Translations under genes and position numbers: made by a program
Shown: piece by piece, positions 54,189 to 62,379 of the stretch
Position numbering within the stretch: position 1 is the stretch's first letter
Layout of the letters: the number at the start of each line of letters is the position of its first letter
The notes under the pieces: generated by a model
Told to the model about the DNA's origin: nothing
Database searches by the model: none
The model's input: only the letters and a program-made list of their open reading frames with translations
NCBI GenBank assembly: GCA_016794345.1
Contig: JAEUKE010000248.1
Location: 106,340-170,339 of the forward strand
Length of the DNA stretch: 64,000 bases
Direction of reading: 5' to 3'
Origin: Myxococcales bacterium
Lineage (GTDB): Bacteria > Myxococcota_A > Polyangia > Polyangiales > Polyangiaceae

Positions 54189-55756
54189 GCCGTGATCGCC
54201 TTCAGCCCGAGCCGAGCCTCGAGCCGCCTCGAGAGGATACCGAGAGGGAGGCTCATCGCCAGGTAGAGCAGGCCCGTGGCGAGGGTGAGCTCCACCGTGG
54301 CCTGCGTGCTCATGTTGAGGATGGAGTAGCGCTTGGTGAGCTCGACGACGGTCACGACCGAGCAGACGCTCGTGTCCTTGAAGAGGGCGATGAAGTCGTT
54401 GACCACCGGAGGGATCACGGTGCGCGTCGCCTGCGGGACGACGACGTGGCGGAGCGCCTGGAGGCGGCTCATCCCCAGGGCGAGCGCGGCCTCCATCTGC
54501 CCGGGCGGCACTGCCTGCAGGCCCGCGCGGTAGATCTCGCTCTCGTATGCGGAGTAATTCACGCTGAGGCCGATGATTGCCGTGGCGTAGGCGGGCAGCG
54601 TGACGCCGAGCTCGGGCAGGAAGAAGAACAGGAAGTAGAGCTGCAGCATGAGCGGCGTGCCGCGGAGGATCTCCACGTAGGCCACGAGCGGCCGCGCCAG
54701 CCATCGTGGACCATAGAGACGGCCCAGCGCGACGAGCAAGCCGACGGCGACGGCGATCGGAAACGAGACGACGGAGAGCAGGATGGTGATGCCGGCCGCT
54801 CCGAGCAGCGTGCCACCGTAAGCCGAGAGCACCGCGAGCCCGCGCGGTCGCTCCGCGGCGCGGATCGGCTCGGACACCATGGGCTGGGGCGGCTCGGGGG
54901 AAGCCGACGCGGACGGCGCGGGCGCGGGTCTCGTGCGCGCGACGCCGAGCAGGGAGAAGAGCTGCTCCTGCTGGGGATTCCAGAGACCATACCTGGTGTA
55001 GAGGCGCTCGAGCTCTCCCGACGCGAGCAGGGCCACGAGCGCGCGATCGATCGTCTCCGCGAGGCGCCGCTCGCCCTTCTTCACATAGAGGACGTAATGG
55101 CCCTCGGCCATCGGCTTGCCGGCGGGGACGAGGGCAGGGAAGCGGGGCGAATAGAACGCGACGATCGGCGTGTCTTGAATGGTCGCGTCGAGCTTGCCGG
55201 TCTCGACCTCGCGCATGGCGTCGGTGTTGCCGTCGTACGAGACGACGGCCTTGGCGCCGAGTCGCTCGGTGACGAGCGACTCGGCGGCCGAGCCGCCGAG
55301 CACGCCGACGCGCGCCGTAGCCTTCTCGGCGAGCGCGTCCAGGTCGGTGAAGGCGCTGCCGCGCTTCACGAGGAGCTGGAGACCATAGACGTAGTAGGGC
55401 TTCGTGGCCTCGAGGACCGCCTCTCGCTCGGGTGTGCGCTCGTAGCCGTTCAACACGACGTCGATCTGCCCCGTACGCGCGAGATCCGGGAGCTTGTCCC
55501 AGTTGCCCTGGAAGAAGCGGGCCTTCACGCCGAGCTCGCGGGCGATCAGATCCGCGAGCTCGACCTCGAAGCCCGTCACGATCTCGGGCGCGTCGTCTCG
55601 TGGGTAGACGTAGGGGCCTCCGCCTTCTTGATCCGCTCCCCAGATCAAGGTCCCGCGTGATCGAACGGTGTCGAGCAGATCGGCGCGCGCGCTGCGCGGC
55701 GCGACGAGGCTCGCCACCATCACGAGCAGCGCGACGAGGTGCTTCCGCTTCGGCAT
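54185..55756 (-). CDS. Fused amino-acid-binding protein / ABC permease
   Basis: A 523-residue fusion. After a signal sequence (ALLVMVASLVAPRSARA), residues about 28-270 form a family-3 solute-binding domain (LIWGADQEGGGPYVYPRDD, then GFEVELADLIARELGVKARF). A Pro/Ser/Ala linker (about 280-300) leads to a permease domain with about five membrane segments and the coupling EAA-like loop MEAALALGMSRLQALRHVVV. The permease text VEILRGTPLMLQLYF is typical of polar amino-acid importers. ATG 55756 has TACTCT 6 nt upstream. It forms a two-gene transporter with the ATPase. Confidence 0.93.
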   Translation of the reverse strand: MPKRKHLVALLVMVASLVAPRSARADLLDTVRSRGTLIWGADQEGGGPYVYPRDDAPEIVTGFEVELADLIARELGVKARFFQGNWDKLPDLARTGQIDVVLNGYERTPEREAVLEATKPYYVYGLQLLVKRGSAFTDLDALAEKATARVGVLGGSAAESLVTERLGAKAVVSYDGNTDAMREVETGKLDATIQDTPIVAFYSPRFPALVPAGKPMAEGHYVLYVKKGERRLAETIDRALVALLASGELERLYTRYGLWNPQQEQLFSLLGVARTRPAPAPSASASPEPPQPMVSEPIRAAERPRGLAVLSAYGGTLLGAAGITILLSVVSFPIAVAVGLLVALGRLYGPRWLARPLVAYVEILRGTPLMLQLYFLFFFLPELGVTLPAYATAIIGLSVNYSAYESEIYRAGLQAVPPGQMEAALALGMSRLQALRHVVVPQATRTVIPPVVNDFIALFKDTSVCSVVTVVELTKRYSILNMSTQATVELTLATGLLYLAMSLPLGILSRRLEARLGLKAITA

Positions 55757-55762
55757 GGCGCG

Positions 55763-55768
55763 AGAGTA
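55763..55768 (-). promoter_or_regulatory. Candidate -10 element for ABC transporter operon
   Basis: TACTCT on the minus strand ends 6 nt before ATG 55756, as expected for a leaderless message. Confidence 0.45.
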
Positions 55769-55815
55769 GCCGCTGCCGGCTCTCGTTTCCGGTCAACGCG
55801 GCGAACCGCGCGGTC

Positions 55816-55821
55816 TATGAT
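55816..55821 (+). promoter_or_regulatory. Candidate -10 element for lipoprotein gene
   Basis: TATGAT ends 6 nt before ATG 55828; it is the hexamer in this set closest to the TATAAT consensus. Confidence 0.5.
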
Positions 55822-55827
55822 CCGGAC

Positions 55828-56742
55828 ATGCGCTTGTCCGAGATCCGGTTCGCCTTTGCGGTCGCCTCCTCGCTCGCCGTCGCCGTCGCCGGCTGCGGCG
55901 CGGGCAGCGAAGACGGTGACGGCGGCGCCGGGGGGACGGAGGTCGGCTCGGGGCCCGGGGGCACCGGGAGCACGGGGAGCGGCTTCACCGGAGGGTCGAC
56001 CGGGTCGGGCATGGCGGATGATTGCCTTGCCCAGGCGAAGCTCATCTACCTGGTCTCTGTCGACTACGAGCTTTACTCGTTCGACCCGACGATCGCCGGA
56101 ACGGCGGCTTACGATCTCGTCGGTCCGCTCTCGTGTGCGTCGGGCGGGGCGCCGCAGTCGATGGCCGTGAGCCGCGACGGGACCGCGTACGTCTTCTACG
56201 ACACGGGGGAGCTCTTCCGCGTCAGCACGACGGACGCCTCGTGCCAGTCGACGTCGTACGTGCACCCCGTGCAGCAGGGCTTCAACCAGCTCGGCATGGG
56301 CTTCACCGCGGCGAGCGAGGGCTCGAAGGACGAGGTCCTCTACATCGTGAGCCCCGCGTTCGGTCTCGCGACCGTCGCGTTCCCCTCGTTCCAGGTCTCG
56401 CAGACGGGCGCGCTCGTCGGGGCTGCGGAGCTCACCGGCGGTCCGGACGCCAAGCTGTTTCACTTCGCCGCGGCGAACGCTGCCCTGGGGGAGATCGGCC
56501 TGCCTTCCTATTCGCTCGCGCCGATGCACGTGTTCAGCGAGCTCTCCGGGACGGGCGCGTGGGCGTTCTCCCGCTACGCGGGGAAGTTCTACCTCTTCAC
56601 GTCGCCGGGCGATGGCTTCCCTTCGACGACCACGGAGTACGACCCGGTCACCGACAGCTCGACCACGCGCGACGCCAGCATCGGCTTCACCGTCGTCGGC
56701 GCCGGGCAGTCGACCTGCGTTCCGCCTCCGCCGCCGATGTGA
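55828..56742 (+). CDS. Putative lipoprotein, beta-propeller-like
   Basis: A 304-residue exported protein. Lipobox VAGC is near residue 23, then comes a Gly/Ser/Thr-rich spacer of about 40 residues. The mature part has repeated strand patterns with YxxD/SxDG text (YELYSFDPTIAGTAAYDLVG; SMAVSRDGTAYVFYDTGELF; KLFHFAAANAALGEIGLPSY), which suggests a beta-propeller or similar repeat fold. The tail is Pro-rich (STCVPPPPPM). I do not recognise a named family. A TATGAT hexamer lies 6 nt before the start. Confidence 0.75.
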   Translation: MRLSEIRFAFAVASSLAVAVAGCGAGSEDGDGGAGGTEVGSGPGGTGSTGSGFTGGSTGSGMADDCLAQAKLIYLVSVDYELYSFDPTIAGTAAYDLVGPLSCASGGAPQSMAVSRDGTAYVFYDTGELFRVSTTDASCQSTSYVHPVQQGFNQLGMGFTAASEGSKDEVLYIVSPAFGLATVAFPSFQVSQTGALVGAAELTGGPDAKLFHFAAANAALGEIGLPSYSLAPMHVFSELSGTGAWAFSRYAGKFYLFTSPGDGFPSTTTEYDPVTDSSTTRDASIGFTVVGAGQSTCVPPPPPM

Positions 56743-56761
56743 GTCGTGATATCCCCGGCGC

Positions 56762-57451
56762 ATGTCACGAACCATCGTCGTGTGTGGTCATGGGCCGGGG
56801 ATTTCCGACGCAGTCGCTCGGAAGTTCGGAGCGGAGGGCTATTCGGTCGCGCTCGTCGCGCGCAACCAGTCGCGCGTGGAGTCGGCCGCGAAGGCCCTCG
56901 GCGATGCCGGCATCAAGGCGCAGGCGTTCGCCTGTGACCTCGCGGACGCAGAGGCCGTCAAGGTCATGATCCGCTCGGTCCGAGCGGCGCTCGGTCCGAT
57001 CGGTGTCGTCCACTACAACGCGTACGGTGGCGGCGCCGGCGACCTCACGAAGGCGGCGCCGGCCGAGGTGCGCGCGGTCTTCGACATCGGCGTCGGCGGC
57101 CTCGTGGCCGCGGTGCAGGAGTCGCTCTCCGATCTGCGCGACGGCAAGGGCGCGGTGCTCGTCACCGGCGGCGGCTTCGCCTTCTACGATCCGAAGGTCG
57201 ACGCGATGGCGACGCAGTTCGGCGCGATGGGCCTGGCCATGGCGAAGGCGGCGCAGCACAAGGCCGTCGGGCTTCTCTCGCAGAAGCTCTCCCCGGAGGG
57301 CGTCTACGTCGGCGAGGTCGTCGTGCTCGGGATGGTGAAGGGCACGGCCTTCGACGGCGGTCACGCCACGCTCGAGGCAAAGGACATCGCGGCGAAGTTC
57401 TGGGAGCTCTTCCAGGCCCGCAAGGACGTCTCGGTCAACTTCCCCGGCTGA
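56762..57451 (+). CDS. SDR-family protein with altered catalytic site
   Basis: A 229-residue Rossmann-fold protein. The N-terminal nucleotide motif is CGHGPGISDAVARKFG (TGxxxGIG-like), followed by VALVARNQSRVE and ACDLADAEAV. The NAG-type motif appears as NAYGGG. In the active-site region the Lys is present in MAKAAQHK, but the position four residues before it (Tyr in the YxxxK motif) is Leu, so normal dehydrogenase chemistry is doubtful. It may bind a cofactor without catalysis or act through another residue. It is followed by a GC-rich hairpin and an AraC regulator on the same strand. Confidence 0.8.
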   Translation: MSRTIVVCGHGPGISDAVARKFGAEGYSVALVARNQSRVESAAKALGDAGIKAQAFACDLADAEAVKVMIRSVRAALGPIGVVHYNAYGGGAGDLTKAAPAEVRAVFDIGVGGLVAAVQESLSDLRDGKGAVLVTGGGFAFYDPKVDAMATQFGAMGLAMAKAAQHKAVGLLSQKLSPEGVYVGEVVVLGMVKGTAFDGGHATLEAKDIAAKFWELFQARKDVSVNFPG

Positions 57452-57464
57452 GCGGGTCGCGGGG

Positions 57465-57488
57465 GGCGGGGGCCGACGGGCCCCCGCC
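57465..57488 (+). terminator. Hairpin after SDR gene
   Basis: A perfect 10-bp GC stem (57465-57474 with 57479-57488) with loop GACG lies 13 nt after the SDR stop. There is no T tract. Confidence 0.55.
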
Positions 57489-57526
57489 GAAAGCCTGCCC
57501 GGCCGCGCGAGCTCGCCGCATCGTGG

Positions 57527-57532
57527 TAGGTT
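57527..57532 (+). promoter_or_regulatory. Candidate -10 element for AraC-type regulator
   Basis: TAGGTT ends 6 nt before GTG 57539. There is no Shine-Dalgarno sequence. Confidence 0.45.
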
Positions 57533-57538
57533 CTGCGC

Positions 57539-58552
57539 GTGACGACGGCCGAAGCGCAGATCGGCGCGGTCTTCGAGCGCACCCTCCGAGCCTTCGCGAG
57601 CATCGGGCTCGCGAGGGACGTGGTGTGGGGACGCGTCGACCGCGCCCGGGTCGAGATGGGCTACGCGAGCTTCGACGCCCTCGCCGAGGCTGGGCCTCGA
57701 GCCATCGGGGACGTCTGGGCGAGGGCGTACGAGATGCTGCCGCCGTTCTCGGCGCTCTTCGCGGGCGCGAGCGTCCCTGCCGGGGCGTACGCCATCGTCG
57801 ACTACCTCGCAGCGAGCTGCGCCAGCATGGCCGAGGGCACGGCGAAGCTCGCGCGGTACTTCAAGCTCGTGCGGCCCGACGTGTCGTTCGTGCTCACCGA
57901 GGACGAGCACGCCGCGCACGTCGAGCTGGATGACAGGCGCCGCGCGGATTGGTTCTTCGACGAGTGGACGATCGGGATCACCGTCCAGCGGTTTCGGGCG
58001 GCGACTGGGCGGGTGTTTCCCCTCGTCGGTGCGCGCTTTCGCAGGACGGCTGCCGAGGGGATCGACCTCGGAGAGGTGGTGTCGTTCCTCGGGACTCCGC
58101 CCGTCCTCGGGGCGAAGGCAGGCGGCTTCAGCGTCGATCTGGACGTCTGGCGCACGCCGCTCGTCCTCCGGGACGAGCGGATGCGCGAGAGCCTCGAGGC
58201 GCACGCCGAGCGGATCCTGCGCGAGCAGGAGAGCGGCGCCGGGCAGCTCCGGATCAACGTCCGCGAGGTCGTCGCTCGCCAGCTGCGCGGCGGCGACCCT
58301 TCGGTGCAGGCGACGGCGCGGTCGCTCGGCCTCACCCCCAGGACGCTGCAGCGCAGATTGTCTGACGATGGTGTCAGCTACCAGGCGCTCGTCGACGAGG
58401 TCCGCGCCGAGCTCGCCGGTCGCTACCTCGACTCCGAAGGGCTCAGCGTGACCGAGGTGGCCTTCCTCCTCGGCTACTCGGAGGCGAGCGCGTTCGCCCG
58501 GGCCTACAAGCGCTGGACGGGCAAGAGCCCGACCGAGGCGCGGCGTCAGTAG
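57539..58552 (+). CDS. AraC-family transcriptional regulator
   Basis: A 337-residue regulator. The N-terminal about 200 residues match the arabinose-binding-like (AraC_E-like) domain used by many OruR/ArgR-type regulators (YAIVDYLAASCASMAEGTAK, then LARYFKLV). The C-terminal AraC DNA-binding domain has two helix-turn-helix motifs: SVQATARSLGLTPRTLQRRL and SVTEVAFLLGYSEASAFARA followed by YKRWTGKSPTEAR. GTG 57539 is the only plausible start near the domain and appears leaderless. Its end overlaps the convergent lipoprotein gene by 7 nt. The adjacent SDR gene is a possible target. Confidence 0.92.
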   Translation: MTTAEAQIGAVFERTLRAFASIGLARDVVWGRVDRARVEMGYASFDALAEAGPRAIGDVWARAYEMLPPFSALFAGASVPAGAYAIVDYLAASCASMAEGTAKLARYFKLVRPDVSFVLTEDEHAAHVELDDRRRADWFFDEWTIGITVQRFRAATGRVFPLVGARFRRTAAEGIDLGEVVSFLGTPPVLGAKAGGFSVDLDVWRTPLVLRDERMRESLEAHAERILREQESGAGQLRINVREVVARQLRGGDPSVQATARSLGLTPRTLQRRLSDDGVSYQALVDEVRAELAGRYLDSEGLSVTEVAFLLGYSEASAFARAYKRWTGKSPTEARRQ

Positions 58553-59139
58553 AAGTCGAGCGGCTCGATATCCTCGAGCTTGTCGCGAGCGACGTCCCAG
58601 GTCAGCGCCTCGACCTCTTCGGGGGTCGCGTCCCAGTGTGTCGTGCGCCCGGTGAACGTGATGTCGGATGTCTTGGCCATCGCCTCGGCGTGCGCGCCCG
58701 AGCCGACGAAGGCGTACATGGCCTCTTCGCTCGCCCAGACCCCCATGGTCCGCGCCACGCCGCAGGTGTCGTCGGTCCCCAACGAGAAGGCGACGAGGCC
58801 CTCGGTCTGCGCGAGCTGGGCGGCGACCTTGCCCGCGAGCTGGAAGAACTCGGTCTCGCCCTCCGGCCGGTAGTAGATCTGCGTGGCGTGAACGACGTAG
58901 CTCGCCTGCGGCGTGCCCACGAAGCCGTTCGTCGGGTCATAGCCGGGCCCCGAGAGCTCCTTCGCCTCGGCGAAGACGAGCTCCTCGCACGTGTAGAGCG
59001 CGGAGTAGTCCGGCGGCGCGCCGCCCTCGCCTCCCGCGCCGCCCGCACCCGCGGCCTCGCCGCCTGCGCCGCTCGAGCTCTCGCCGTCGCTGCACGCGGC
59101 TGCCAGCAACATCACCACAATCGAAGACCATCGCTTCAT
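58546..59139 (-). CDS. Putative lipoprotein, monooxygenase-like (ABM) fold possible
   Basis: A 197-residue lipoprotein with a short signal (VVMLLAAAC) and a Gly/Ala-rich spacer. The mature domain ends with text like EGLVAFSLGTDDTCGVARTM followed by GVWASEEAMYAFVGSGAHAE, which is the pattern of dimeric alpha/beta barrel (ABM/DUF3291-like) proteins; this is a tentative assignment. ATG 59139 has GGAGG seven nt upstream and shares a base with the upstream stop codon (TGATG). It forms a two-gene unit with the lipoprotein at 59139-59531. Confidence 0.75.
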   Translation of the reverse strand: MKRWSSIVVMLLAAACSDGESSSGAGGEAAGAGGAGGEGGAPPDYSALYTCEELVFAEAKELSGPGYDPTNGFVGTPQASYVVHATQIYYRPEGETEFFQLAGKVAAQLAQTEGLVAFSLGTDDTCGVARTMGVWASEEAMYAFVGSGAHAEAMAKTSDITFTGRTTHWDATPEEVEALTWDVARDKLEDIEPLDFY

Positions 59140-59531
59140 CACGTATCCTCCTGATCCGGTCTTGCGGGGCGAACCACGCCGAACACGAGCTCGTCGAAGG
59201 CTCGCCCCAGCCTCTTCGAGTGGAAGTCACGACGCGTGCCCATGTTCTTCACGTGGACCCGGTCACCGACCGAGAAGCCCCGCTTCATCGTCACGACCCA
59301 GCGCGGCCGACCGTCGTCGCCGGACAGCGCCAGGTACGTGTACGAGCCCGCGGGCAGCCGCTCCACGACCGTGCCGACCAGCTCGGCCTGGTCCGGGCGG
59401 GGCGGCTCGACCTCCGCGAACGGGTTCTTCGCCATCGCGCCGGCTGCCGCCGCGTCGACGTCGAGCTCGCCGTCCGCGCAGCCTGCCAGCGCGAGCGCCA
59501 CCAGACAGGTTTCGAGCACCAGGGTTCGCAT
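59139..59531 (-). CDS. Small putative lipoprotein
   Basis: A 130-residue protein with a signal peptide ending ALALAGC. The mature domain (VGTVVERLPAGSYTYLALSG, VVTMKRGFSVGDRVHVKNMG) is beta-rich, like a small OB-fold or SH3-type barrel, and the family is unknown to me. ATG 59531 has GGAGG 5 nt upstream and is preferred over the adjacent GTG 59534. Its stop is coupled to the start of the next lipoprotein gene. Confidence 0.78.
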   Translation of the reverse strand: MRTLVLETCLVALALAGCADGELDVDAAAAGAMAKNPFAEVEPPRPDQAELVGTVVERLPAGSYTYLALSGDDGRPRWVVTMKRGFSVGDRVHVKNMGTRRDFHSKRLGRAFDELVFGVVRPARPDQEDT

Positions 59532-59657
59532 CACGACCTCCGTTACTTCCCGACCTTAAAGACGCCCGGCGCGCCGCGCGCGACAGGCCGCGCCAATCGC
59601 CCGACCGATCGCGCCACTTCGCGTCGAAAAGCTGCCTACGCGGGCCTTCCGGGCGAG

Positions 59658-59663
59658 TAGCAT
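59658..59663 (+). promoter_or_regulatory. Candidate -10 element for phosphohexomutase gene
   Basis: TAGCAT ends 9 nt before ATG 59673, matching the TANNNT pattern seen elsewhere. Confidence 0.4.
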
Positions 59664-59672
59664 CCGGCAGCC

Positions 59673-61424
59673 ATGTCGACAGTCGAACGCGCCGAGAGCT
59701 GGATCGAGCACGACCCCGACCCGCAGAGCCGAGCCGAGCTCGAGCCCATCGTGAAGGCCGCAAAGGCCGGGGACGCGTCGGCCCAGAAGGACCTCGCCGA
59801 CCGCTTCGCGGGGCCGCTGGAGTTCGGGACGGCCGGACTGCGGGGGGTGCTCGGAGCGGGGGAGAGCCGGATGAACCTCGCGGTCGTGCGCCGCACGACG
59901 CTCGGGCTCGCGCGCTACCTCCTCTCGGACGTGAAGCTCGAGGCGAAGAAGCGCGGCGTGGCCATCGGCTACGACGGGCGGCGGATGAGCAAGGAGTTCG
60001 CCGAGACCGCGGCGTGTGTCCTCGCCTCGCAGGGCATCCCCGCGTTCGTCTCCCCCGGCGTGTGCCCCACGCCGGTCGCGGCCTACGCGACCACGCGCCT
60101 CCAGGCGGCAGCGGGCATCATGGTCACCGCGAGCCACAACCCGCCCGAATACAACGGCTACAAGGTGTACTGGGGCAACGGCGCGCAGATCATCCCGCCA
60201 CACGACACCGGGATCGCGGCCGCGATCGCCAAGACGCCCGCGGCCGACGCGATCGAGCCGATGCCGCTCGCTCGCGCGCGCGAGGCGAAGCTGGTCCGCG
60301 GCTTCCCGGAAGACCTCGAGCGTGGCTACCTCGACGCGGTGCAGGCGCTCTCGATCGCCCAGGGCGGCGATCGGTCCGCGCCCATCGTCTACACGCCGCT
60401 CCACGGCGTGGGGAACAGGCTCGTCCGCGAGACCCTCGCGCGGGCCGGCTTCTCGAACGTGCACAGCGTGCCCGAGCAAGCCGAGCCGGACGGCGAGTTC
60501 CCGACGGTCCGCTTCCCCAATCCCGAAGAGAAAGGCGCGCTGGACCTCGCCTACGCGCTCGCCGACAAGGTCGGCGCGGACATCATCCTCGCGAGCGATC
60601 CCGACGTCGATCGGCTCGCCGTCGCGCTCCGCAAGCCGGACTCGGGGTGGGTCCAGCTGACCGGGAACCAGGTCGGTGTCCTCCTCGGGCACTACCTGCT
60701 CACCGAGGGCCCGCGTGAAGACGACAGGCTCGTCCTGGCGTCGTGTGTCTCGTCCCCCCAGCTCGGGACGATCGCGCGCGCGCTCGGCGCGCACTACGAA
60801 GAGACCCTGACCGGCTTCAAGTGGATCGCCAACCGCGCCATGCAGCTCGAGCAGGACAAGGACTGCAGCTTCGTCTTCGGCTACGAAGAGGCGCTCGGCT
60901 ACACGGTGGGCCCGCTCGTGCGCGACAAGGACGGCATCAGCGCGGCGCTGCTCTTCGCCGAGCTCTACGCGCGACGCCGCGCCCAGAAGAAGACCCTGTT
61001 CGACGTGCTCGAGGCGGTCGCGCGAGAGTACGGCTTCTACGCGAGCAGCCAGCTCAGCGTGACGATGAAGGGGGCGGACGGCCTCGCGAAGATCCGCGGC
61101 GTCATGACGCACCTCCGTGCCACGAAGGTCGACCAGGTCGGCCCGCTCGCCGTGACCGCGGTGAGCGACGTCGAGAAGGGCGAGCGCGTCGAGGGCGGCA
61201 AGGCCTCGAAGCTCACGCTGCCGAAGAGCGACGTCCTCTTCTACGAGCTCGAGGGCGGGAGCCGGATCATCGCGCGGCCCAGCGGGACCGAGCCCAAGAT
61301 CAAGATCTACTTCGACGTCCGCGAGCCCATGCGCTCGGGCGAGCCCCTCGCCGACGCCGAGGCGCGGGCCAACGCGCGGATGGCCGAGCTGAAGAGCGCG
61401 TTCTCCGCGATCGCCGGGCTGTAA
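59673..61424 (+). CDS. Phospho-sugar mutase (phosphoglucomutase/phosphomannomutase)
   Basis: A 583-residue alpha-D-phosphohexomutase. The N-terminal FGTAGLRGVLGAGESRMNLA, the phosphoserine loop TASHNPPEYNG with Ser154, the metal-binding loop SDPDVDRLAVAL at about 308-316, the sugar-binding GYEEALGY motif and the C-terminal phosphate-binding RPSGTEPKIKIYFD are intact. Length and the DPQSRAELE N-terminus resemble the Pgm2 / phosphopentomutase-like branch, so glucose-1-phosphate or ribose-1-phosphate may be the substrate. ATG 59673 starts in that N-terminal text. Confidence 0.94.
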   Translation: MSTVERAESWIEHDPDPQSRAELEPIVKAAKAGDASAQKDLADRFAGPLEFGTAGLRGVLGAGESRMNLAVVRRTTLGLARYLLSDVKLEAKKRGVAIGYDGRRMSKEFAETAACVLASQGIPAFVSPGVCPTPVAAYATTRLQAAAGIMVTASHNPPEYNGYKVYWGNGAQIIPPHDTGIAAAIAKTPAADAIEPMPLARAREAKLVRGFPEDLERGYLDAVQALSIAQGGDRSAPIVYTPLHGVGNRLVRETLARAGFSNVHSVPEQAEPDGEFPTVRFPNPEEKGALDLAYALADKVGADIILASDPDVDRLAVALRKPDSGWVQLTGNQVGVLLGHYLLTEGPREDDRLVLASCVSSPQLGTIARALGAHYEETLTGFKWIANRAMQLEQDKDCSFVFGYEEALGYTVGPLVRDKDGISAALLFAELYARRRAQKKTLFDVLEAVAREYGFYASSQLSVTMKGADGLAKIRGVMTHLRATKVDQVGPLAVTAVSDVEKGERVEGGKASKLTLPKSDVLFYELEGGSRIIARPSGTEPKIKIYFDVREPMRSGEPLADAEARANARMAELKSAFSAIAGL

Positions 61425-61433
61425 GGCTCCGGG

Positions 61434-61504
61434 GGGACGACCCGTTCCCAAGGCCGAAGCGCGGCGCTCCCGGCGACCGCGCCCCACCCGCCGGAGGTCG
61501 TCCC
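61434..61504 (+). other. Long-range inverted repeat ending at a start codon
   Basis: GGGACGACC (61434-61442) is complementary to GGTCGTCCC (61496-61504), whose last base touches GTG 61505. The right arm includes part of the GGAGG (61493-61497) ribosome-binding site. It may fold after the phosphohexomutase gene and mask translation; this is speculative. Confidence 0.4.
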
Positions 61505-62362
61505 GTGCCCCATCTTCCTACGCGCCGTCTCGGCGCGCTTCTCTTGCTCGTGCCCACTCTCGCTGCGTGCGGCTCAGCCCCGATGGGCGCCGCGGAGGCG
61601 CCGCCCGCGCCCGTCATGCAGGCGCAATACCCTGTCGGAGCCGATGATGCCCCGAGCTCCGCGCCTGCCCAGGCGGGCCAGCCGGCGCCGGCGGAGGCCG
61701 CGAAGGGGGGCACCGTGCCCGCGACACCCTCGGCCGGATCACAAGGCGCGAAGTCGGCGCCGGCCGATCGCGCCAAGGCGCCGCAGGCGCTCGTCGTCTA
61801 CACGGGTGAGCTCGGCGTGCTCGTCGCCGACGGCTCGGTCGCGAGCTCGCTCGACGCGGCGGTGCTCGTCGCAGAGGAGCTGGGCGGCCACCTCGCCGGA
61901 CGCGGCAACGACTTCGTCCGCGTGAAGGTCCCGAGCGCGCAGTTCCGGGAGGCCATGACCCGCATCGAGAAGACCGGTGAGGTCACGAACCGCTCGGTCA
62001 GCGCCGAGGACGTGACGGCGGAGTTCAAGGACCTCGAGGTCCGCCTCGAGAACCTCAAGGCGACGCGCAAGCGGATCGAGGAGCTCATGAGCCGCGCCGG
62101 GAACCTGACGGAGCTGTTCGTCGTCGAGAAGGAGCTCGAGCGCGTGACGACCGAGATCGACGTCATCCAGGGGCGCCTCCGGTTCCTCCGCGACAGCACC
62201 TCGTTTTCGGTGATCACCGTCCGCGCGGCCGCCAAGCCGAAGCCGGTGGTGGCCAAGGACACGCCGCCGCCGCCGCCCGCGCGCCCTGCGCCAACCACGA
62301 TCGATCTCCCGGTCTCCTGGTTGACCGGCCTCGGCGTCGATCAGCTCCTCAAGCTCGACTGA
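61505..62362 (+). CDS. DUF4349-like lipoprotein
   Basis: A 285-residue lipoprotein with lipobox AACGS at about residue 22 (LLLLVPTLAACG). After a Pro/Ala-rich spacer, the mature domain shows the DUF4349 plan: paired strands (VVYTGELGVLVADGSVASSL), a VKVPSAQFREAMTRIEKTGE strand, then a coiled coil (FKDLEVRLENLKATRKRIEE, then NLTELFVVEKELERVTTEID). There is no clear C-terminal membrane segment, unlike most DUF4349 proteins. GTG 61505 has GGAGG 7 nt upstream and is preferred. It lies 80 nt after the phosphohexomutase gene. Confidence 0.88.
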   Translation: MPHLPTRRLGALLLLVPTLAACGSAPMGAAEAPPAPVMQAQYPVGADDAPSSAPAQAGQPAPAEAAKGGTVPATPSAGSQGAKSAPADRAKAPQALVVYTGELGVLVADGSVASSLDAAVLVAEELGGHLAGRGNDFVRVKVPSAQFREAMTRIEKTGEVTNRSVSAEDVTAEFKDLEVRLENLKATRKRIEELMSRAGNLTELFVVEKELERVTTEIDVIQGRLRFLRDSTSFSVITVRAAAKPKPVVAKDTPPPPPARPAPTTIDLPVSWLTGLGVDQLLKLD

Positions 62363-62379
62363 AACTCGGAGTCAGGACG

